This document shows, piece after piece, positions 1 to 11,429 of a stretch of 64,000 nucleotides of DNA. The notes below the pieces were generated by a model. That model had not been told where the DNA came from, ran no database searches, and saw only the letters and a list, made by a program, of their open reading frames with translations. Source of the stretch: Trametes villosa. Its lineage: Eukaryota > Basidiomycota > Agaricomycetes > Polyporales > Polyporaceae. A program made the translations under genes and the position numbers. Position 1 is the stretch's first letter; the number at the start of each line of letters is the position of its first letter. The stretch is taken from positions 310,001 to 374,000 of the forward strand of contig PUDQ02000089.1 of the NCBI GenBank assembly GCA_002964805.2. Direction: 5' to 3'.

Positions 1-1614
1 CAGGAAGAAAGTATGAAGCTGAAGGCACAAAGCACGCCGGTCGATATATCGCCTCCCAATGAAGAACAACGCGCCAACATGCAGAGGGCGTCTCAAGCCG
101 ACAATGGCCGCGGCTCGGCGCAAGTCAAGGTGGACGGAGGCCGGCTCTCTCGCCCACCCACGGGTGTGACTGTCGATGCAGCAGTTCCTACTTCTGCTAC
201 GGTACGCGCGGTTTGCATACCCAACGCGGGACCCTCGCACTTAATTCTCATATTCTTTCGGGAAACAGGAGAAGCCTGTATATGCAGAGCTGCGCAAAGG
301 AGTGATACGTGTAGTGGCCGTCGAGAACGACAGACAGCCACGCTCGTCGGTTATCCTGACCAATCTGAAGACGCTCTTTCAGACACAGCTTCCCATGATG
401 CCGCGGGGGTACATCGCACGATTGGTGTTCGACTCGAGCTCGAAGTGCCTGGTAATCATTAAGCGGGGGTACAAGGTCGTCGGTGGCATATGCTACCGCC
501 CCTTCCCGCACCGCGGCTTCGCAGAGATTGTGTTCCTCGCCACAGCCTCTACAGGCCAGGAGAAGGTACGTTCCCCCCGCCCCCTCCATCTACCGGATAC
601 AACCTACCTCTGACTTGCGCGCACTGCAGGGCTACGGCGGGATGCTCATGGACCACTTCAAAGCGCATATCCGGCAGACGTATCCAGACATGATGTATTT
701 CCTCACGTACGCAGACAACTTCGCAGTGGGGTACTTCCGCAAGCAGGGTTTCACGGAGGAGATCACTCTTCCCCGCGAGTGTTGGGCGGGGTACATCAAG
801 GACTACGAGGGCGGGACGATCATGGAGTGCAAGCTCCTGCCGCAGGTTGACTACCTGCGCTGGCGCGAGATAGTGGCACAGCAGCGCGAGGCCGTGCTGA
901 CGAAGATCAGGGAGAAGAGCCGGTCGCATATCGTGTACGACGGCCTGCCGCAGTTCCAGGACGGCAAAGGCGAGGGCGTTCCGGTGGACCCGAAGGAGGT
1001 CCCCGGCTTGAGTGAGTTGTTCGCGCGCGCAACAATACGAGGACGTAGCAATACTGACCAGTACTGACGCTTTGCAGTGGAGAGCGGGTGGACGCCGGAC
1101 ATGCAAACGACGTATGTGGCATCACATGGCTACAAACGGCACGGTATACGCCGCTAACGTGTTTGCCTATGCAGCCCGCCGCGCCCTACGAGGCGAAACG
1201 CAAAGCGCGCCGTGATGGAGAAGCTACTCGGCGACCTCCAGAGGCACTCCGCCGCGTGGCCGTTCTTACAGCCGGTGAACGCGAAGGAGGTCGCGGACTA
1301 TTACGAGGTCATCACGCATCCTATGGGTACGTCCGGATCCCTCCTCTCTGCCAATTCAATGCAGTTTGAAGATACCAATAACCGACGTTCGTGCTACAGA
1401 TCTCCACACGATGGAACGCAAACTGCACACGAACCAGTACGCGGACGTGGACGCGTTCGTCCACGACGCGCAGCTCATCTTCGACAACTGCCGCACGTAC
1501 AACCCCAAGAACACCTTCTACCACCGGAGCGCGACGAAGCTCCAGAAGTACTTCCGCGGCCGCATGAAGGCGTACGGCGTGGAGAGAAGCTCGAAGATCA
1601 AGCACGGGAAGTAG
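1..1614 (+). CDS. GCN5: GCN5 histone acetyltransferase, 3' part (5' end probably outside the window)
   Basis: Catalytic subunit of SAGA/ADA-type complexes; acetylates histone H3 tails from acetyl-CoA in the nucleus. Six exons can be joined: about 1-201, 269-565, 630-1011, 1078-1111, 1175-1326 and 1400-1614. The GNAT domain shows FAEIVFLA with the catalytic glutamate, the acetyl-CoA loop QEKGYGG split by an intron, and YFLTYADN followed by [10 protein letters not shown] linker with PGL..SGWTPDM leads to a C-terminal bromodomain ([27 protein letters not shown], and [12 protein letters not shown], whose YN carries the acetyl-lysine-binding asparagine). The first ATG in frame is at 13, but the frame is open to base 1 and the sequence begins with CAG, as after an acceptor, so more N-terminal coding may lie upstream. 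The gene is convergent with the cyclophilin gene. Confidence 0.95.
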
Positions 1615-1956
1615 CGAATCCAGGACAGGCTGAAGGTATCCTTATGGAACGCAGTGGAGTGTTGAGTGTTGTGCTTGGGAGTGGACGTCTTGGTGAGGTT
1701 GTGGATATGTACTATACTGCTGTGACTATTACTGTATCGCTATTGACTGGATTGATCGCGCCCGGTGCTTTCAGTTTGCTTCTTCTGTTTGTTCTGGTCT
1801 GCTTCAACACCATCTACTGGTGTGGGTTGTGTGATGTTCAAAAGGAATGTCTATGTTGAACGAGAGGCTAGGCAAGAAGGCCGTCTACTCCGTGTATCGA
1901 TACATCACCCTAATTACCCGAGTTGAACGAGAGCACATCCTTCCAGAGGCGGCGGT
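1615..1956. other. Convergent 3' intergenic region
   Basis: Only 342 bases separate the GCN5 stop from the cyclophilin stop on the other strand. The stretch is relatively T-rich on the + strand, as expected for 3' UTRs. I see no further gene; open frames across it are chance extensions. Confidence 0.7.
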
Positions 1957-3529
1957 TTACGGCTCGGCGCCAGCGTTCACCTTACGGTAATGTGCGCGCT
2001 CGCGCCCGCTGAACGCAAGCTTCACGTACCGCGCGCCATTGAAGCGCCAGAACGCAAAGCCGGCGCCGGCCACGACGAGCAGGAAGAAGAGGTACGAGAA
2101 GAAGCCCCAGCCCTCCTTCGCATCGATGAGGCCCTCCGCGGCGACGGCGCCCGTGGGCTCAGAGATGTCATCGACGGGCTTCACGGTCGTCGCAGCGGCC
2201 TCCTTGTTCGCAGTCTCGTGCGCGGCAGGCACGGCCACGCCCGTCGTCTCGGTCGCGGTGGTCACGCCCGCAGTCGGAGTCTCGATAAGCACGTCACCCT
2301 GTAAAGAACCAAGCAGATTTTCATTGGTATACTGCCTACATCGGGAGGAGACAGAGCATTAGAGCTCAGCGTGAGTAGGCACCTCTTTGGCGTCGGTGGC
2401 GGCGGGGGTCTCAACGGGGAGCTAAAAGTCACAGAACAAGTGAGCAATAGTAGATGCGGCAGCAGGGAGATAAATGTTACCTCGCCAGCGTCGACAATGA
2501 CGACATCCTCGACGGGGCGGTCCTGGTTACCCTTGGGGACGTCCTCTGAAGCATACAGTGAGTACGATATCACAGTTTGCAGGCTTGATCAACGTACCAA
2601 TAGCGTAGATGATGTCCATGCCCTCGAGGACCTCGCCGAAAACAACCTAGAATATGTTCAGAAAGGTAATTCAACACGGGATGCAGGAGCACGTACGTGT
2701 CTGCCATCCAGCCAGCTCGTAACAACCGTGGTGATGAACTGGACAACAAGGTCAGCGATATGCGAGGAGACATTCTCCAAGGATTCTTACAAATTGGGAG
2801 CCTGAACGCGTAGGAAATCAGCATGCAGCCCATATCACCAGCTAAACGTGACGTACCGTTCGTGTCCTTGCCCGCGTTAGCCATGGAGAGGAGACCGGGG
2901 CGAGTGTGGCGGAGCTTGAAGTTCTCATCCGCGAACCGGTCGCCGTAGATGGACTGCAGGGAAGACGTCAACCCATGCTTCTGACTTTAAGTAGTGAATG
3001 TACTGACCTTTCCGCCGGTACCGTCACCACGAGCTGAAGAGTTTCGTCATTAGTCTCGGAACTGGAAGTCGCACGCGCGGTATACTCACTGAAGTCACCA
3101 CCCTGAATCATGAAGCTCTTGATGACACGGTGGAACTTCGAGCCCTTGTAGCCGAAGCCCTCAGGGAGCTTCGTGCCGTCCTTCTTGACACCGGTGGCAA
3201 GAGCGCGGAAGTTCTCCACGGTCTTGGGGACGGTCTATGCAACGTAGCCCTTAAGTTAACGTCACGCTCCGTGGCAGCATTCACAGATCACATACGCCGC
3301 CGTAAAGGCCAAGCACAACTATATGTCATGGTATTTAGTACTTCGTCGTTCACCTACACACGTCACTGCAAGCCTACACACCTCGGCCAAGGTCCTTGTC
3401 ACCATGCTTGATGTCGAAGTAGACCTTGTGAGAGATCCGGGGGCCCTTGGCGGCCTCGACAGACTGCGCGCAGAAGAACGCGGCGACGGTGACGAGCAGG
3501 AAGCCGAGGGTGAGCCTGCTGAAGAACAT
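1957..3529 (-). CDS. Secretory-pathway cyclophilin (peptidyl-prolyl cis-trans isomerase) with C-terminal membrane anchor
   Basis: Catalyses proline isomerisation, here probably in the ER or secretory lumen. The start at 3529 gives a hydrophobic signal sequence ([19 protein letters not shown]). The cyclophilin fold follows: [61 protein letters not shown]. The active-site R, F, Q, W and H are all present. After the domain comes a Thr/Ala/Val-rich stalk, one membrane segment ([19 protein letters not shown]) and a short basic tail, like membrane-bound yeast Cpr4/Cpr8. I count 11 exons. Three are very small: 23 nt (3296-3318), 26 nt (3008-3033) and 11 nt (2791-2801), each with good GT and AG sites and needed to keep the conserved fold in frame. 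The DBP7 gene ends 270 bases upstream on the same strand. Confidence 0.93.
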
Positions 3530-3798
3530 GGCTGGTGGTGGAGGAGAGAAAGAGAGGGATGCGCTTCAGGATCACTTCGCGACGGCTACGCGGCACCCCG
3601 ACTCCGGGCAGACGTGGCGATCGCGCGCGGCGCGGGACCCGGGTCACCCTTGGCTGCTATAGCGCGCATCAATTCACGCCAGCGCAGCGTCTCGTCTGTT
3701 CAGGCGGTTCAGCATGCACTCTGAAGCCGATACAGGGCTAGGATGTAGATGTGCAAATCCAGCGAACAGCAGTACGGATAGCGATACAAGCGAAGTGA

Positions 3799-6407
3799 CT
3801 ATGTCCGATTGACCAGCTTCTCCAAGTCGTACCCTCCCGCAATCTGGAATTCGGACGTCCCAGAGCTCACCATCTTGCCGCCCTTCTTCGTCAACCGACC
3901 CTGCGCGCGCACGACCGTCTCCATGCGCCTCTCGGCCGCCGCGACGTCCTGCTCATCGTCGCTGCCCTCCGCTGCGCGTGCGCGTTGCCGATACGGCTTA
4001 GCGGTCGCCGTAGCGCTATGTGCCGCCGCGGCCTTCTGTTTCTGCCATGGCTTCGCCTTTGCGGGCTTCGCGTTTCGGTTGTTGACCGCGGTGGGTGCTT
4101 CACGCAATGCGAAAGCTTTCGCCAAGTGACCAAGATGGAGGTGGCGGATGTGGAAGATGTGTTTCTCGTCCGACGGGTGAGTCGCATACGCGCGCATGTG
4201 TGACTGGAAGGCCTTCCGCGCAACGTCCGCGTTCTGTAGGAAATCCGTGTCAGCGAAGAGTTCTGTGTTAGCTGGATTAGACCACTGACCTCCTTCTTCC
4301 GTAGCACCCAGCGCTCGAACGACAGCTGCACGTCCGTCGCACGCGTCTCGTACTCGCTCCCCTTCCCTCCGAAGCCCTTCCGCAGCACAGTGTCCATCGA
4401 CACCCCGTCCAACGACACGTTGCCCTCCCCGTCCTTGCTGCCCTTCACGTCGCCCTGCATCTTATCCTGCACCCACTTTACCCACTCCGTCTCGCTCGGC
4501 GCGACGAAGCTCCACGCCTCTCCACCCTTGCCCGCACGCGCCGTACGTCCCACTCGGTGGACGTACTCCGTCGCGCCGGACTCGGTCGGCAGGTCGTATT
4601 GGATGACGGCGCGGACGAGCGGGAGGTCGAGACCGCGGGAGGCGACAGAGGTACAGAGCAGGATGGAGTTTGGTGCGATGGGTGTTTTCGAGGAGGCGGG
4701 GTTGGCAGAGAAACCTTTCAGGGACGCCAGACGAGTCTGTAGGGGTAGAGACCCGTGCAGGCGGTAGATGGAGGTGTCGGGGAGGAGGTCGGACTTGACC
4801 TCAACGCGTTCCTTCACTGGCTTCTTCTTCTTCGGCTGTTTTGGTGACGACTGGGAGCCCTCTGCGTCGGACGCGGCAGCCTCTTCGAACGCCTCCGCTT
4901 CGGCCTCCTCTTCCTCAGACGATCCAGACTCCTCGGCCTCGGCGTCTTCACCCATGGACGTCCCGCCGAAGAGATTCCAGTGGAAGTCGACCGAATCCGT
5001 ACAGCTCAGGAACACGATAATCTTCGTCCCCTTCTTGCTCTGCGACTGAGCCAGAAGCGAGCGCAGCAGCGCGATGAGCGTCACAAGACGAAGCTTGAGC
5101 GGAACGGTCACGTATTTCTGCGAGAGCTGCGAGGGTGGCGTAAATTTCTGGCTTCCGGGTACGAGAGCCTGCGCGTCTGCGTCCGCCGCATCCGCCATAG
5201 CCTTGATGACGATCGGGTTGGTGAGCGTCGTGCCGGCGAGCTTCTGGACGTCCTCCCGCATGGTCGCGGAACAGAGGATCGTCCGTCTCCTCCGGCTCCA
5301 GTCCCAGCCGCCGGCCTCCATGCTTTTGCCCTCCTCGACAGCTTGCATCGCGAGCTTCTGCCGTCCGTCAAGCCCTTTCAGGATACCCTGGATGGTCTCC
5401 TCGAAGCCGAGCTCCATGAGCCGGTCGGCCTCGTCGAGGACAAGCCACCGGCACTTGCCCACATTGAAGGAAGAGGTGTTCTGCAGGTGATCGAGCAGTC
5501 GCCCGGGCGTCGAGACGAGGATGGGCACGCCCTTGCGCAGGCGCGCTTTCTCGTGTGTCCGATTCTCGCCACCAGTGAGCAGCCCGGAGACAAGCCAGCG
5601 GGTCAACCGAGGGGCGGCGTCCTCTGCGGACTCGTCGTGGGCACGGAGACGGAGCTTGAGCAGCGCTTCGAGGACGTCCGAGATCTGCTTCGCTAGTTCG
5701 CGCGTAGGCGCAATGATGATCGCGAGCGTGCCTATTGAGCGGTCGATGTAAGAGAGCGAGCTGAGCGGGAGGAGGTCCTGGAGAATGGGTAATAGGAAGG
5801 ATAGCGTCTTCCCGGAACCCGTTTGGGACTGGATGAAGATGTCCCGTGCGGCGGGGTCTTCTAGGGTAGGCAGGAGCGCAGGTAACACGCTCCGCTGGAT
5901 AGACGTTGGCGCTTCAATAGACATCTTGCCCGCCAAATGTGCGACTATGAGCGGGTCAAGCCCAAGCCCGGCGAAGGTAGAAGAGTCGAGCGGTGCATTG
6001 CTCGGCTTCGCGAGAGAGATGTGCGATGAACGCGATGCGGGTTGTTCAATTTTGGGATTGGAGGTGAACAGAGAGGAGATGATTTGGCCAGGAGCACGAG
6101 CAGCGGGTGCGGCGGCACGTTCCTGGTCGTGCTCTTCCTGGGGTTCCTTCCGCGGCCGTTTCGCGGGGCGCGCTTCAGGCGCGTGCGTAGAGTCGTCGTT
6201 TCCACCAGAAGGGTGAGACGGTTCAGGGCGCGTCTTCCGTTTGGCTACTCGTTTAGCTTTTAGCCTGAGGGCTATGAGGAAGTGGCTGAGGGTGGATGTG
6301 CGGGAGACTCACCGGTCCGTCCACCGCCCGCCCTTCTTTCCCTGGCCTACTTTTGACTGCGCGACATCGTCTGTTGCAAAGTTGAGCACAATGCCATCGT
6401 CGTCCAT
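3799..6407 (-). CDS. DBP7: DEAD-box ATP-dependent RNA helicase DBP7 (DDX31 type)
   Basis: Nucleolar helicase for 60S ribosomal subunit biogenesis. The ATG at 6407 starts [17 protein letters not shown]; an intron near 6252-6312 removes the break, and the basic N-terminal region leads to [10 protein letters not shown], a DBP7-family hallmark. Helicase motifs in order: APTSIQ (Q motif), QTGSGKT (I), PTREL (Ia), STPGRLLDH (Ib), DEAD (II), SAT (III), ASRGLDLP (V) and [10 protein letters not shown] (VI). A long acidic Glu/Ala/Ser insert lies between the two RecA lobes. A second intron near 4260-4290 joins [10 protein letters not shown] to a C-terminal exon with [15 protein letters not shown] and [13 protein letters not shown], the conserved DBP7 tail, then a Lys/Ala-rich end. 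The gene starts 220 bases from ESA1, transcribed divergently. Confidence 0.95.
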
Positions 6408-6627
6408 GATCGCTACACCGGTGTGGCAGAGGCCGAAAGTGAGATGAGGGGAGTGCTCAAAAGATCTTTGCTCGGCAAAAGTATATCTTCGGCGCTTGCT
6501 GGACTAGCATGGGCGCCTATGCTTCCTTTTACAGACTGAACGCCCGCTGACATAATTTGTCAAGGCAGCGAAACATAGGGTGGCTCGCCCCCTTCAGCGA
6601 ACTCGAGCAGACTCCCTGAGCACGACG
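6408..6627. promoter_or_regulatory. Short divergent promoter region between DBP7 and ESA1
   Basis: 220 bases must carry both upstream regions. No clear TATA box is seen. The interval contains CTTTTACAGACTGAACG and several CpG-rich words. Shared control of a ribosome-biogenesis helicase and a histone acetyltransferase is inferred from the arrangement only. Confidence 0.5.
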
Positions 6628-8550
<1,923 letters not shown>

Positions 8551-8861
8551 CCCGCACGGGCGTGCAGATCCGCGCGGGGAGGTGTCGACCGATGGAGACA
8601 GGGCGTGCTTAGAGGGCCGCGTGCGCGGCGCGCGCAGACGGACGGTATCGACGTGTGTGTGTGTGCATAGCGTGTATTTTGCGTACCGTGTACGAATACG
8701 AGCAATACGCCCCGGGCGATAAAAATACAGCGGCCTGCGCGCGCACCCGCCAGAAACGACTGCCGCAACGAGCAGTCGCCCCCTGTCTCCTGACCGTGGC
8801 GCGCGTGGCGGATAGTGTAGCTCGACGTGCGCAGTCCCCCGGCCCCAGCCCCGCGCCCCCA
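8551..8861. other. Convergent 3' region between ESA1 and the membrane-protein gene
   Basis: 311 bases with GTGTGTGTGTG near 8654 and a CGATAAAAATAC word near 8708. I recognise no gene. Both neighbouring genes end into it. Confidence 0.6.
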
Positions 8862-9694
8862 CTACGCCGCACCGTCTCCGAGTCCCCCTGCGCCTTCTCC
8901 TTCGCCTGCGCCTTCGCCTTCCTCCACCCCGGGCCCTGTTCCTGGTCGCCGCGTTCGCCTGCGCAGCACCACGCCCGCGTCCTCCGACCCAGAGTCCCGG
9001 TCGAGCAGCGCGAAGGAGGAGTCGCCGCTGCTCGAGCCCGCGGAGCTCGAGCCCAGCCCGGCGGCGTCCCGCGGCGTCGCCGCTCCGCTCCCCGCGCCCT
9101 CCTCGTCCGAGTCCACGGGCGCGAGGCTGGGGTAGTGCGCGTGCTGGAGGAACTCGCGCCGCTGGACCGTCGGCGAGCCCGGCTGCGAGGGCGCGGGCGA
9201 GAACGTGCCGACGCCGGCGAGCTGCAGGTTGCCCTCCTCCTCGGTCGGGTTGCGGAAGTACGAGGCCGGGGGCGTCGTGTGCGGGAGCTTCCCTTGCTTG
9301 TGGTCGCTTCCCTCGCCCTCGCCCTCGCTCGATGGTGTGGGTGTGCTGTCGTCGTGCACGACGATGGCAGGCTTGTTTGCATGTAGGTGCTCGGCGTTGT
9401 CGAGCTCACCGCTCGTGGACGCCTTCGTAGCATCGATCACACCGAGTGTCCGCGCGATCACGTACGACGCGACATCCTTTCCACACAGCGCTCAGTCTAG
9501 GTCACAACTCCCATATCCATTAGGCAGGTACGTACAAAGAGTGTGAGGAGAATGAACGGCAGGATGGTCATCAGCGCGAGTATCCGGAACGTGGAGGCGG
9601 CGCTGTCCACCCATGACCCCGACTTATAGAAGACCAGATTGTCGACATAGAGATGCCAGAGAGTGAGCGGCGCAGAGAGGAGTGTCGAGCTCAT
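8862..9694 (-). CDS. Conserved-looking single-pass membrane protein with disordered acidic tail, function unknown
   Basis: Two exons. The ATG at 9694 gives MSSTLLSAPLTLWHLYVDN, followed by a hydrophobic helix (ILALMTILPFILLTLF, about residues 40-58). The intron has donor GTACGTACC at about 9536 and rejoins at DVASYVIARTLG. The second exon encodes about 190 residues rich in Ser, Gly, Glu, Pro and Asp, ending GDGAA before the stop at 8862. The frame, good splice sites and the abrupt change from a helical N-terminus to a low-complexity tail support a real gene. I cannot assign a family. The transposon-like element lies about 95 bases upstream of the start. Confidence 0.72.
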
Positions 9695-9788
9695 CCCGTG
9701 CAACGACGAGCGGGAGTGTCTGGTCGACGGCGGTCACCGAGATTGTCGCAGCCGACACGCCGGCGCCTGACAGTGACAGGCGCGCCTC

Positions 9789-10755
9789 GAGGAGATATAA
9801 AGTTACTTGAGGCGCTCACTTTCGTTAACTTTGCTTACTTCACGTCTCCTATACGCAAAGGCGCTCACTTTAACTTCACTTCGCTTTCACTTTGCTTTCA
9901 GACTCCGACCCCCTCGCAGGCTCGCCGCCTCACCCTCACTAGCACTGCTCACACCGGACGCCGGCCTCCACGCCCCCAAACATGCTGCTTCCTGTCCTTT
10001 GTACTCAGCATCAGCGACTGCTTCTAAACCTCGTCTACGCTCATGCGCCCATGTCTGCACCAGCCTTTCTAGGATGGGCTGTTTGCGGTTTGGTGTGTCT
10101 CCGACACTGACTCCCTGCCTCGGTCTTCACTGGGTTTCCTTGACGACCTCGGGACCTCCTCAGTCTCATGTGCATACATTGGGCTCGCTTCGAATACCAC
10201 TCGGCCCCAAACCATGAATGTTGAGTATCAGACAGCCGACGTGCATACCCTGAGGTGAGGGTACGGCGTCGAAGTGCTCCCCATCCCCAAGCTGTATGCT
10301 ACAACCTCATCCAAAGGTGTAGATGTATGACTATATTATCATATCATGTCAGGCTAGTTCCCTCCCGGTAACAGGGCTTGCTCGGCGGCGGTCATCCGCC
10401 TCGATTTGTAGACGGCTGTGGCCGAGCTTGTTGCCCGTACTTGGTCTAACTTGGCCTCACTTTGGCGCTTGTACGGGAAGTGAGTGGGCACGTCCTAGGC
10501 CTGCATGCGTCTATTGCAGAGGTGTTACTGAGCTCGTAGATATTGATATTCGAGGAGCTCCGCGTATATTTGCTCAAGAAGAAGCTCGTAGGACCTCTCA
10601 CGACGCGTGTGCTTGACGAAGTGAATGCACCCGCCCAAGTGAAACGAAGCGAGCAATCTCACTTTACCTTGCAAAGTGAGCGTACGCGCGCTTAGGTTAG
10701 CGTAAGTGAGCAAAGTTAGCTTTAAGTGAAAAGCTAAGTGAGATTGTTAACCGTC
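9789..10755. mobile_element. Candidate non-autonomous DNA transposon (MITE-like) with subterminal inverted repeats
   Basis: Left end (about 9800-9900) and right end (about 10635-10745) are full of short CTCACTT/AACTTTGCT words in opposite orientation. The left word TAACTTTGCTTACTT reappears in the right end, on the other strand, as TAACTTTGCTCACTT. Further copies (GCTCACTTT) occur in both arms. No transposase or long conserved frame lies between them. GCGCGCCTC occurs at 9780-9788 and 10756-10764, just outside, and may be a 9-bp target-site duplication. Termini are not perfect inverted repeats, so the exact ends and the superfamily are uncertain. A plain AT-richer promoter with repeated words is the alternative. 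Confidence 0.5.
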
Positions 10756-10764
10756 GCGCGCCTC

Positions 10765-11429
10765 CATGGAACCACACCCGGCCCGGCCATCCCGCACGCT
10801 CCTCGCTGTGCGGCGCGGCAGTGGGAGGTTGTGGCGACGCCACGCCCCCGAGCTTGAGCCTGTTGTGCAGCGAAGGCGTCATGCGAATCCTCGCCCGGCT
10901 CGCCGGCGCTGTCACTCCCATGCGCCTTGAGTTACCGTGTCTTCATTGACAGTCAGTCGCGAGGGGCACACGAGGCGTTGCCAGCACGATGCGCGTGCAC
11001 TTCATACATTCGCATTGAGCATTCGCAGCGAGCGGAGGTGGGAGAGCGATCGAGCGCGATAGAGAGGGAAGGAGACGGGGAACGGGGTCTACTATACAAT
11101 ATACGATTTACACGTGCACACGGTATACCGCGAAAGCGCCTGGAGTCCATATAGCGAGCCTATGATTCCTGAGCCGGAAGAGATGGAGGTGAGATGGCCA
11201 CATAGATAACATGCGAAAGTCTAGTGCGAGGACGGACAAAGCGGGTGACGAGAGAAGAGCAATGCGAATGGGGGTGGGTGGGGGTTAAAGGGGGTGACCG
11301 GGGTGGGGGTAGGGAGGGTGCAAGGCAAGCGGGCATGAAGCAAGACATGACGACGACGATAGATCAACGAGTGCACCAAGAGGACCGGCGTGGGCGCATA
11401 AACCGCGCACCGACGCCGTGCACGACCGC
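10765..11429. other. Intergenic region downstream of the CSL gene
   Basis: About 665 bases without a supported gene. It includes a purine-rich stretch (GAGAGGGAAGGAGACGGGG near 11063) and a G-rich run of GGGGTGGGTG-type repeats near 11270-11320, which on the opposite strand would form the C-rich 3' UTR of the CSL gene. Confidence 0.5.

Noticed and set aside
8609..9433. A 274-codon minus-strand frame of Arg/Ser/Thr repeats
   Set aside because: It overlaps the 8862-9694 gene in a different frame and is a low-complexity shadow of its acidic tail.
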